Assembly (NCBI GenBank): GCA_029938595.1
Contig: JAOZUP010000113.1
Span: 1 to 10,379, forward strand
Source: Thermoanaerobaculales bacterium
GTDB taxonomy: Bacteria; Acidobacteriota; Thermoanaerobaculia; Thermoanaerobaculales; Sulfomarinibacteraceae
Direction of reading: 5' to 3'
Length of the DNA stretch: 10,379 nucleotides
The notes under the pieces were generated by a model. The model was not told the DNA's origin, did no database searches, and was given only the letters and a program-made list of their open reading frames with translations. Shown here in pieces: positions 1 through 5,128 of the stretch. Every line of letters starts with the position of its first letter. Position 1 is the stretch's first letter. The position numbers were made by a program, and so were the translations under genes.

Positions 1-43
1 CCCGCCATCCTCCAACGCTGCGCGCCTGCGGCGCGCCGGCGGG
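1..43. repeat. GC-rich nested hairpin at window edge
   Basis: GCGCGCC (20-26) and GGCGCGC (30-36) form a perfect 7-bp stem around the loop TGC. CCCGCC (1-6) and GGCGGG (38-43) can pair outside it. The structure touches the first base of the window and may extend beyond it. No T-run follows, so it is not a clear intrinsic terminator on this strand. It may belong to the downstream side of a gene lying to the left, or to a dispersed repeat. Confidence 0.5.
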
Positions 44-107
44 CTGCATTCGAGCTAGGCCGCACCCCCCACATTGTGTGTGATCGCGCCGGCGCCGGAC
101 CTCTACT

Positions 108-151
108 GCGGCCCGCGATACGCGGCCATCTGGCACGCTAAAGCGCACCAG
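108..151. repeat. Two short adjacent hairpins
   Basis: The first hairpin pairs GGCC(C)GCG with CGCGGCC around ATA at roughly 110-127, with one bulged C. The second, at 130-151, pairs CTGG with CCAG and CGC with GCG around TAAA. They could be part of a structured RNA or of a degenerate repeat. I recognise no known RNA family. Confidence 0.35.
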
Positions 152-245
152 CTGACCACGTCTCGCGGCCCTCGCGACGAGGCCCTCCGCAACAGCGGCA
201 CGCCGACTGTGGGTTCCCGGCGAAGGATTCAAGCTTGGGGGCGGC

Positions 246-273
246 AAATCCGAAATCCGAAATCCGAAATTCC
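246..273. repeat. Short tandem array of a 7-bp unit (AAATCCG)
   Basis: Three consecutive copies of AAATCCG are followed by a variant, AAATTCC. A second degenerate 7-bp periodicity (GAACCCC / GAACCCT) follows at about 291-309. Arrays of this kind resemble the short tandemly repeated repetitive (STRR) heptamers known from cyanobacteria. Here they lie about 80 bases upstream of the lipoprotein start. Function unknown. Confidence 0.8.
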
Positions 274-350
274 TTGGATTTTGCGGGTGGCCCTGAACCC
301 CGAACCCTGCTCCCGGGTTGGTCGGTGGTGGATCGTGTTAGTCTTCGCGG

Positions 351-1205
351 ATGAGCACGTTGTGTCGTTTCCGTGGGTGCTTCGCTGTCATCGCGTTGGC
401 CTTAGCCCTGGGCTGTAGCGGTGACGCCGACACGATTGCGCGGGTCGGCAGTTGGCAACTCGAGATCGCTCCATTCCAGGACTACGTGAGTGAGGTGACC
501 GGCGAGGGTTGGCAGGGGGTGGGGGCGGACGTGACATCGCGACTGCTCGACCAGTATCTCGACCGCTTGGTGGTATTGGAGACCGCTCGCCAGCGCAAGG
601 TGTCTTCGGTGTCGGAACCGTTGGCGCTGGGACCGGTAGAGATGCAGCGGTTGCTCGACGAGCTTTGCGGTCCGTCCCCGGTGCCCGAACAGGCTGAGGT
701 GGCTGACGAAGTTGCCCGGCGGCTGGAGGTGGAGCGACCGACCCAGGCTCATGTGAGACAGTTGCTGGTGAACACTTATGAGGAAGCGTTGGCGGCGCGT
801 CAGCGCCTGAATTTGGGAGAGGACTTCGTCGAGGTTTCGCGTGAGGTGAGTCGTGCGCCCAACGCCGCGGAGGGCGGAGAGCTCGGGTTTTTCGATCAGG
901 GGAGCTTGACGCCGGAGATTGACGAGGTGATCTTCTCGCTCGATGCCGGTTCTTTCTCTGATCCGGTTCAGGGTCCATCCGGGTATCATGTTTTTCAGGT
1001 TCTGGAAGTTGTGCCGCCGGGCCCTCCTGATCGCGGTAACATCGAGGTTGCAGTGCGCACCGAGTTTTCGCAGCGACAGGCGCGAGAGTTTATCCGCCAG
1101 TGCATTCTCAGGTTGGCCGCGGAAACCGGTGTTGAGGTCCATGAAAAGCTCCTGTGGTTTGCCTACAGCGGCAAATATGCGGAGGGTCATATTGATGCGA
1201 AATAG
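351..1205 (+). CDS. SurA/PpiC-type peptidyl-prolyl isomerase, predicted lipoprotein
   Basis: This 284-residue protein is a probable parvulin-type peptidyl-prolyl cis-trans isomerase acting outside the cytoplasmic membrane in folding of exported proteins. The N-terminus has a basic start, a hydrophobic stretch and a lipobox ending L-G-C at Cys22, so a lipoprotein is predicted. A helical SurA_N-like region follows (about 25-125). A rotamase domain spans about 128-220; it shows the family hallmarks GGELGFFDQGSL, then a segment ending EVIFSL, then GPSGYHVFQVLEV. The ATG at 351 is chosen because it gives the complete signal peptide; the ribosome-binding site before it is weak. The gene overlaps the next SurA-like gene by 11 bases, so the two are probably co-translated. 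Family assignment is secure; the exact clients and name are not. Confidence 0.88.
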   Translation: MSTLCRFRGCFAVIALALALGCSGDADTIARVGSWQLEIAPFQDYVSEVTGEGWQGVGADVTSRLLDQYLDRLVVLETARQRKVSSVSEPLALGPVEMQRLLDELCGPSPVPEQAEVADEVARRLEVERPTQAHVRQLLVNTYEEALAARQRLNLGEDFVEVSREVSRAPNAAEGGELGFFDQGSLTPEIDEVIFSLDAGSFSDPVQGPSGYHVFQVLEVVPPGPPDRGNIEVAVRTEFSQRQAREFIRQCILRLAAETGVEVHEKLLWFAYSGKYAEGHIDAK

Positions 1206-2172
1206 GGTTGTAAACCTCGTCGTTGCGCTGATGGCGATGGTTATGGTTGCCGGAGCCGGTGAGCGAATCCTGTTGGAGGGATCCCTGGTGAGGGTCAACG
1301 ATCGGATTGTCACCGTCTCGGAGTTTGCCGAAAGGGTTCGGCAGGAGCTGAGCCAGGTGCCGCAGACGCCGACTGGCGAGGAGCTTCACCAGTTTGTTGA
1401 GATGCTCCTCCGGGAGATTGTGAACGAGCTCGTTCTCATGGAGCGCGCCACCGAAAAACGCCTCGAGGTTGATGACCAGATGGTTGACCAGGCGATCGCA
1501 AATCTCCGCGAGGAAAACAACCTGCAGGACGACCAGGCCTGGGAACAGGCCCTTACTAGTTCGGGCCTGACCATGGACAATCTCCGCGAACGGTATCGGC
1601 GGACGATTCTCCTCCAGCGCACGGTGCAGGGCGAGGTAAGGCCGGTCGAGATCACCGAAGAAGAGCTGCGGCGGCAATATGAAGAGGAAAAGGACCGCTA
1701 TCTGGTGCCGGCAAAGGTCGAGCTCGAACAGGTGTTCATTGCGGTAGACGACGGCGGTTCCTCCAGTGCAAAGGCCGAACAAATCGCTCGGGGGATGGTG
1801 AGCCGGGTGCGCGACGGCGCGGACCTCAAGGCCGAGGCGACATTGGCCGGTGCTGAGCTACAAGATCTGGGAGAGATTCCAGTGGAAGACTGCCGTGCGG
1901 ACCTCACACAGGCGCTGGAGGGCCTCAGCGACGGCGGGGTCACCGAACCACTTCCGGTGCCCGGGGGGTTGCAGGTCATTCGATTGGTACGGCGGATTCC
2001 CGAGGGATACCAACCCTTCGAGGACGTGCTGCCGGAGCTCCGCCGCAAAAAGTCGGCGGAGTCATATGAGAGTCAGACAAGAGGCTTGGTGGAGAAGCTC
2101 CGTAAGGAGTACCTCGTGGAGGTCCACGAAGAGTATCTCGACCAGGTCTTCGCTCAACTCGGCGCGACATGA
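1195..2172 (+). CDS. SurA-like periplasmic chaperone / peptidyl-prolyl isomerase
   Basis: A 325-residue exported protein. Residues 1 to about 22 form a signal peptide (MRNR, hydrophobic core, cleavage near AGA). A SurA_N-type helical domain follows, with the typical sequence VNDRIVTVSEFAERV and a helical block containing VNELVLMERATEKRLEVDD. A parvulin-like region starts around the motif KVELEQVFIAV and runs to GGLQVIRLVRRIPEGYQPFEDV. The last 40 residues are a charged helix that would pack on the N-terminal domain as in SurA. The PPIase part is divergent from the canonical signature, so chaperone activity is likelier than strong isomerase activity (inference). The start is set by GGAGG at 1181-1185, nine bases before ATG. 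It overlaps the preceding SurA-like lipoprotein gene, which suggests the two act as a pair. Confidence 0.87.
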   Translation: MRNRVVNLVVALMAMVMVAGAGERILLEGSLVRVNDRIVTVSEFAERVRQELSQVPQTPTGEELHQFVEMLLREIVNELVLMERATEKRLEVDDQMVDQAIANLREENNLQDDQAWEQALTSSGLTMDNLRERYRRTILLQRTVQGEVRPVEITEEELRRQYEEEKDRYLVPAKVELEQVFIAVDDGGSSSAKAEQIARGMVSRVRDGADLKAEATLAGAELQDLGEIPVEDCRADLTQALEGLSDGGVTEPLPVPGGLQVIRLVRRIPEGYQPFEDVLPELRRKKSAESYESQTRGLVEKLRKEYLVEVHEEYLDQVFAQLGAT

Positions 2173-2224
2173 GCCCAAGAGTTAGGTGCAGATCGTCCGG
2201 CAGAATCGCTCAACTCGGGCTGAG
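2171..2224. repeat. Short copy of a palindromic repeat between surA-like gene and yhaM
   Basis: The 57-base gap between the second SurA-like gene and the YhaM-like gene is almost filled by this sequence. Its arms AGCCCAAGAGTT (2172-2183) and AACTCGGGCT (2212-2221) are inverted and complementary apart from a two-base insertion. The right half, TCCGGCAGAATCGCTCA, closely matches TCCGGCAGAACCGCTCA at 5287-5303 within the 164-bp palindrome downstream. It looks like a shortened member of the same repeat family. No T-run follows, so a terminator is unlikely. Confidence 0.6.
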
Positions 2225-2247
2225 ACAATGTGGAGGTAGAGCGGATC

Positions 2248-3225
2248 ATGACTGACGAGCAGCGGGTCTGGATCAAGGATCTCCGTGCGGGATCGGATCT
2301 CGAGGAAGTCTACGCCGTTCGGGCCGCTGACGTCCGCCAGCGTCGCGGCGGCGGGCCCTATCTGGCCGCGACCCTCGGCGACCGTACGGGCGAGGTGAAG
2401 GCTCTGGTTTGGCAGAACATCGACCGGTTTCGCGGTGTGCTCGAACCGGGAAACGTTGTGGCTGTCAAGGGCCAGGTGCAACGGTACAACCAACAGCTTC
2501 AGATCGTGGTGCGACAGGCGGAGGCGGTTTCCGAGGCTTCCGTTGACGAGGAACTCTTTCTACGTTCGTCATCCGTCGATCCGACGTTGTTGTGGAAGCG
2601 GCTGATGGATACGATCGAAGGTGTTGGTGACCCCGACCTGCGCCAGCTGTTGCTTCGGGTTTTCTCCGATTCCGAGGTGGAGGAGCGCTTTCGAGTGGCG
2701 CCGGCCGCACGGTCGATGCACCACGCATTTCGATCGGGTCTCCTCGAACATACGGTTTCGGTGGCCGAGATCGCCCGTCTGCTATCGGGGCATTACGCTC
2801 TCGATACCGACCTGGTCACGGCGGGCGCCCTGCTGCACGATCTGGGCAAGATTTGGGAGCTCGAAATCGGGGCGTCGATCGAGTATACCGACGATGGGCG
2901 GTTGATCGGACACCTGCCTATGGAGACGCTTTTCGTCGAGAAAAAGATTGGCGAATTGGAGGGTTTTCCCAGGGAAACCCGGCGGCAGTTGCTTCACATC
3001 CTGCTCTCGCACCACGGTGAGTACGGCTTCGGTTCTCCGCGGCGACCGAAGACTCCGGAAGCCCTGCTGGTGCATATGGCCGACAATCTGGACTCGAAGA
3101 TGGCCGGCATGCTCGAGGCCATTGCTGCAGAAGGCTCGGACGACGAGGCGTGGACGCCGTACTCGAGAATCCTAGAGCGGCACATATACCGCCGGCGGCT
3201 ACATACCGAGGATGATAATTCGTAA
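2248..3225 (+). CDS. yhaM: YhaM-type 3'-5' exoribonuclease (OB-fold + HD domain)
   Basis: A 325-residue cytoplasmic protein with an OB-fold nucleic-acid-binding domain (about 10-95; sequence around YLAATLGDRTGEVKALVW) followed by an HD metal-dependent phosphohydrolase domain (about 155-300). Visible HD metal ligands are His168 (in LLEHTVSV), His197-Asp198 (in LLHDLGK), His255-His256 (in LSHHGEYG) and Asp279 (in MADNLDSKM). This arrangement and length match the YhaM/CBF1 family, which degrades RNA and sometimes ssDNA from the 3' end. I place the start at ATG 2248, where GGAGG (2232-2236) lies 11 bases upstream; an in-frame GTG at 2230 would add six residues but would sit before that site. It is followed by a fold-back region and a convergent gene. 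Family call is strong; the substrate is inferred. Confidence 0.9.
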   Translation: MTDEQRVWIKDLRAGSDLEEVYAVRAADVRQRRGGGPYLAATLGDRTGEVKALVWQNIDRFRGVLEPGNVVAVKGQVQRYNQQLQIVVRQAEAVSEASVDEELFLRSSSVDPTLLWKRLMDTIEGVGDPDLRQLLLRVFSDSEVEERFRVAPAARSMHHAFRSGLLEHTVSVAEIARLLSGHYALDTDLVTAGALLHDLGKIWELEIGASIEYTDDGRLIGHLPMETLFVEKKIGELEGFPRETRRQLLHILLSHHGEYGFGSPRRPKTPEALLVHMADNLDSKMAGMLEAIAAEGSDDEAWTPYSRILERHIYRRRLHTEDDNS

Positions 3226-3238
3226 CGTCGCGGAGCTG

Positions 3239-3404
3239 TTAGGTATTAGCAATTAGGTATTAGCTCATCGCAGCTTTGATGGCGGTCCTCTACCCGGGTT
3301 TTGGCATAGACGCCTCGGTGCGTCCAGCTTGCTCGATATTCGGAGAACCGTAGAGCTGTCGTTGCGATGGTCCGAGCTAATACCTAACAGCTAATGGCTA
3401 ATTG
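3239..3404. repeat. Fold-back element bounded by inverted 7-bp repeat arrays
   Basis: The left end is four heptamers (TTAGGTA, TTAGCAA, TTAGGTA, TTAGCTC; 3239-3266) and the right end is the inverted series GAGCTAA, TACCTAA, CAGCTAA, TGGCTAA (3374-3401). TTAGGTATTAGCTC and GAGCTAATACCTAA give 14 perfect base pairs. CATCGCA (3266-3272) with TGCGATG (3363-3369) extends the stem, as does CTCTAC with GTAGAG further in, and GACGC/GCGTC forms an inner hairpin. The element fills the gap between two convergent genes, and its right array overlaps the last codons and stop of the selenoprotein gene. It may work as a bidirectional transcription barrier, or it may be a small mobile repeat. No T-run is seen. 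Confidence 0.7.
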
Positions 3405-3621
3405 CTTCGCGCACGATGTGCGCGACCTCCCCGTCATCCGGGAATCTCCCCAGAGCGCGCTTGGAAAAAACCAAATCGCCGTCGACCGTGACCTCGAAGA
3501 CCCCGTCCTTGCCCTTGATCAGCTCGATCGTGGCTCCAAACTCGTTCTCCAGCTCAGCCGCCAGCCCGGCGGCCCGAGGCTGGTAATTTCAAACTACGCA
3601 GTATTCGATTGTAATTTTCAT
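3391..3621 (-). CDS. SelW-like (Rdx family) selenoprotein, CxxU motif
   Basis: Read with UGA (3589-3591) as selenocysteine, this gene encodes 76 residues beginning MKITIEYCVVUNYQPRA. This is the SelW/SelT/SelH (Rdx) pattern: a beta strand, then the redox motif Cys8-Val-Val-Sec11, then a helix (AAGLAAELENEFG), a central IELIKGKDGVFEVTVDG strand pair, and the late motif LVFSKRALGRFPDDGEV. Length is normal for bacterial SelW-like proteins. These thioredoxin-fold proteins are thought to act in thiol redox chemistry; the exact substrate is unknown. The start has a strong ribosome-binding site, GGAGG at 3627-3631, five bases before ATG. A SECIS-like hairpin lies just after UGA. The rest of the frame is open to TAG at 3391. 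It is transcribed opposite to its neighbours. The alternative, a pseudogene or read error of a CxxC form, is less likely given the hairpin. Confidence 0.9.
3561..3583 (-). promoter_or_regulatory. SECIS-like hairpin for selenocysteine insertion
   Basis: In the mRNA, CCAGCC (bases 9-14 counted from the U of UGA) pairs with GGCUGG (26-31). U15 is bulged, CGG (16-18) pairs with CCG (23-25), and GCCG (19-22) is the apical tetraloop. The E. coli fdhF SECIS has the same plan: a stem, a bulged U (U17), a short upper stem and a small G-containing loop recognised by SelB. The position just inside the coding region is as expected for bacteria. Pairing was worked out by hand. Confidence 0.75.
3589..3591 (-). 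other. UGA codon read as selenocysteine (Sec11)
   Basis: The TGA sits exactly where Rdx-family proteins have the second redox residue of CxxU or CxxC. The frame before it encodes the conserved first strand and Cys8. The frame after it is open for 65 codons and keeps the family pattern to the end. Stopping here would give a meaningless 10-residue peptide. Confidence 0.9.
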
Positions 3622-3654
3622 GTTCGCCTCCGTACCCCGTAAGCATAATCCATA

Positions 3655-3705
3655 TCTTCTGATTTTCCTCTCGCGCCCGCCAGGCGCGAGAGGAAAATCA
3701 GAAGA
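3655..3705. repeat. Perfect 23-bp inverted repeat (5-base loop)
   Basis: TCTTCTGATTTTCCTC continuing through TCGCGCC (3655-3677) is exactly complementary to 3683-3705, with CGCCA as the loop. A perfect stem of this length is not expected by chance. It lies 33 bases upstream of the selenoprotein start, so it falls in that gene's promoter or 5' leader, and it abuts the next fold-back. There is no T-run after either arm, so a standard terminator is not supported. It could be a regulatory cruciform or leader hairpin, or a mobile REP/MITE-type unit. Confidence 0.9.
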
Positions 3706-3710
3706 GGAGG

Positions 3711-3902
3711 GCCACTAGCCCGCACTTCTCGCCAGTTTTTTTCGCGAGGGCGGCGAGGTGCCGTGCCCAGTGGGGTTTTCGATCTGAGGGGCGCGGAGTC
3801 GTACTTGAGAGTACGTCGAGCACCCCGAAGCGAGAAAACAACGCTGGGCGCGGTTCATCGCTGGCCGCAGCAGAAAACTGGTGAGAAATGTGGGCTGGGC
3901 CC
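3711..3902. repeat. Long imperfect fold-back element (about 190 bases)
   Basis: The two halves are imperfect inverted copies around the apex CGTACT-TGAG-AGTACG (3800-3815). Matching blocks include AGCCCGCACTTCTCGCCAG at the left end against AGCCCACATTTCTCACCAG on the opposite strand at the right end, and GTGCCCAG / GCGCCCAG and GTTTTCG / GTTTTCT further in. Several differences would still form G-U pairs in RNA. I see no transposase gene or clear target duplication. A MITE-like or palindromic intergenic repeat is the best description. Confidence 0.75.
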
Positions 3903-4034
3903 GACGCGGTGCTACGATCGACCACGATGGCACCAACGGCTGTGGGCGGTGTTCCGTAAACCTCATGGGGAACGATGGTGAGGGAGAACCTGTGCATCTT
4001 GCCGGCAGACGTCGGAATCGACGACGAGGTGGTC

Positions 4035-4610
4035 ATGACTGACCGCGACTGGGTGCGCTGTGCGCAGGACGGCGATGAAGAAGCGTTTGCTCAGCTGGTT
4101 CGGCGCCACTCCGGCGGCCTCCACCGGGCGGTGGCCCGGATCCTCGCCGACGATTCCGAAGCGTGGGACGTGGTTCAGATGGCGTTCCTCAAGGCCTGGC
4201 AGCGTCTCGATCGTTACGATCCTCGCTTTAGATTTTCAACCTGGCTCTACCGGATCGGCACGAACCTCGCCATCGACCTCCTGCGTTCACGGTCGAGCCG
4301 GGAACGGATCCACAAGACACACACCGAGCACCGTCTGCGGCTGGTGGGTGCTGGCGAGAGCGCCGGGTCGAGGGCCGACACTAATGAGGCGGACAGAATT
4401 CTGAGCCAACTCGTGGGAGTGCTGACGCCTCAACAGCGCAGCGCATTTGTCCTGCGCGAGATGCAGGGGTTGGACACAGCCGAGGTGGCCGACGTATTGG
4501 GATGCTCGGCAACGACCGTCAGAAACCACATTTTTCAGGCGCGGAAGGCGCTGCGGCGTGAGATGAGGGCGCGGTTTCCCGAGTACCTGCCCGTGTCTGA
4601 GAGGGGATAA
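4035..4610 (+). CDS. ECF-type RNA polymerase sigma factor
   Basis: A 191-residue sigma-70 family protein of the extracytoplasmic function group. Region 2 (about 9-80) contains DEEAFAQLVRRH, DVVQMAFLKAWQRLDRYD and FSTWLYRIGTNLAIDLLR, which bind core polymerase and the -10 element. Region 4 (about 120-177) contains LTPQQRSAFVLREMQGLDTAEVADVLG followed by a helix-turn-helix TTVRNHIFQARKALRREM, which binds the -35 element. Regions 1.1 and 3 are absent, as usual for ECF factors. I start it at ATG 4035, with GAGG at 4026-4029 five bases upstream; an in-frame ATG at 3975 would add 20 residues unlike the family. One base separates it from the anti-sigma gene. It heads a run of pilus/secretion assembly genes, which are candidate targets (inference). 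Confidence 0.93.
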   Translation: MTDRDWVRCAQDGDEEAFAQLVRRHSGGLHRAVARILADDSEAWDVVQMAFLKAWQRLDRYDPRFRFSTWLYRIGTNLAIDLLRSRSSRERIHKTHTEHRLRLVGAGESAGSRADTNEADRILSQLVGVLTPQQRSAFVLREMQGLDTAEVADVLGCSATTVRNHIFQARKALRREMRARFPEYLPVSERG

Positions 4611-4611
4611 T

Positions 4612-5124
4612 ATGGACTGTCAGAAGTTTCACGAGCTGTTGGGTTCGTACCTCGAGGAGTCGCTCGAGGAGAAGGGGAGGCGAGTCTTCCGTCGTCACCT
4701 TCGCGAGTGCCCGTCGTGTCGAGAACGGGCCCTGTCCGAGGATCCGACTCTGCTCTTCGCCGCGGCGCCCGAAATGCCGGTCTCCGAGGCGGATATCGAG
4801 GGGTGTGCGGCCGCGGTGACGGCCCAGATCAGGCAGCAGCGTCTCGCGCGAAGCCTGAGTAGGCGCCGGCGTCCATGGCTGGCAGCGGCCGCCGCCGCGG
4901 TGATCATGATTGCCGGTGGGTTGAGTTGGAAGGTTTTGCTTGGAGGCGTCGAGACGCCGATCCCGGCAACAGCCGAGATTCATATACATGACGACGCCCG
5001 GTCGGTTCCGCCGATCGTCGAGGTGGAGATGGCGGGCAAGGATGTGCGCGTCTATCAGTTCGCCACGGATGAAGACGACGACACTGCTGTCTACTTTGTC
5101 GTCAACCCTGCGATGGAGCTCTGA
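4612..5124 (+). CDS. Zinc-finger anti-sigma factor (single-pass membrane protein)
   Basis: A 170-residue protein with an N-terminal anti-sigma zinc-finger (zf-HC2/ZAS) domain. His29-x3-Cys33-x2-Cys36 is visible in HLRECPSCRE, and Cys3 stands at the usual extra position. A linker follows, then one transmembrane helix (about 89-106, Ala/Ile rich after RRRRPW), and a C-terminal domain of about 60 residues that would face the periplasm. The arginines before the helix fit an N-in topology. It should sequester the adjacent ECF sigma factor and release it on an envelope or redox signal (family knowledge). GAGGGG at 4601-4606 lies five bases before the ATG, which follows the sigma stop by one base, so the pair is translationally coupled. 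The periplasmic part has no domain I recognise. Confidence 0.9.
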   Translation: MDCQKFHELLGSYLEESLEEKGRRVFRRHLRECPSCRERALSEDPTLLFAAAPEMPVSEADIEGCAAAVTAQIRQQRLARSLSRRRRPWLAAAAAAVIMIAGGLSWKVLLGGVETPIPATAEIHIHDDARSVPPIVEVEMAGKDVRVYQFATDEDDDTAVYFVVNPAMEL

Positions 5125-5128
5125 AATC

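Larger units (their letters stand above)
1..350. other. Upstream intergenic region without a recognisable gene
   Basis: I see no convincing coding sequence, tRNA or rRNA here. An open frame exists from 74 to 418, but its translation is low-complexity and resembles no protein family I know. The stretch is rich in short hairpins and 7-bp repeats, listed separately. It is the 5' flank of the SurA-like lipoprotein gene and should hold its promoter, but I could not identify a -35/-10 pair with useful spacing. The left part could be the end of a larger structured repeat that is cut by the window edge. Confidence 0.6.
3622..4034. other. Divergent intergenic region rich in palindromes
   Basis: This 413-base gap separates the leftward selenoprotein gene from the rightward sigma factor gene. 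It must hold promoters for both. It contains a perfect palindrome (3655-3705) and a long fold-back (3711-3902), listed separately, then about 130 bases of leader before the sigma factor. I did not find a convincing protein gene in it; open frames on either strand cross the palindromes and look non-coding. No promoter pair could be assigned with confidence. Confidence 0.6.

Noticed and set aside
74..418. 114-codon rightward open frame near the window start
   Set aside because: It overlaps the SurA-like lipoprotein start in another frame, crosses tandem repeats and hairpins, and shows no recognisable protein features.
402..1313. 303-codon leftward open frame across the SurA-like genes
   Set aside because: It is a mirror frame of clearly recognised genes in GC-rich DNA. 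The translation is low-complexity and resembles nothing.
3239..3404. Possible CRISPR-like repeat array
   Set aside because: The repeat units are 7 bp and contiguous, without spacers of regular length, and the two arrays are inverted relative to each other.
3589..3591. TGA as a nonsense mutation or read error in a CxxC protein
   Set aside because: One base change could produce it, but the SECIS-like hairpin at the right spacing, with a bulged U, and the rest of the intact frame favour selenocysteine.
3394..3642. Rightward open frame of 82 codons opposite the selenoprotein
   Set aside because: It lies antisense to the SelW-like gene, has no ribosome-binding site of note, and its translation shows no family pattern. 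The reverse strand explains the conservation-like codon structure.
3965..4000. ECF-type autoregulatory promoter (GGAAC at 3969-3973)
   Set aside because: The GGAAC is present, but I found no matching -10 element about 16-17 bases downstream, so the pair is not supported.
3698..4036. Open frames on both strands across 3698-4036
   Set aside because: They run through the long fold-back, whose symmetry makes mirror frames open. No protein family is visible.
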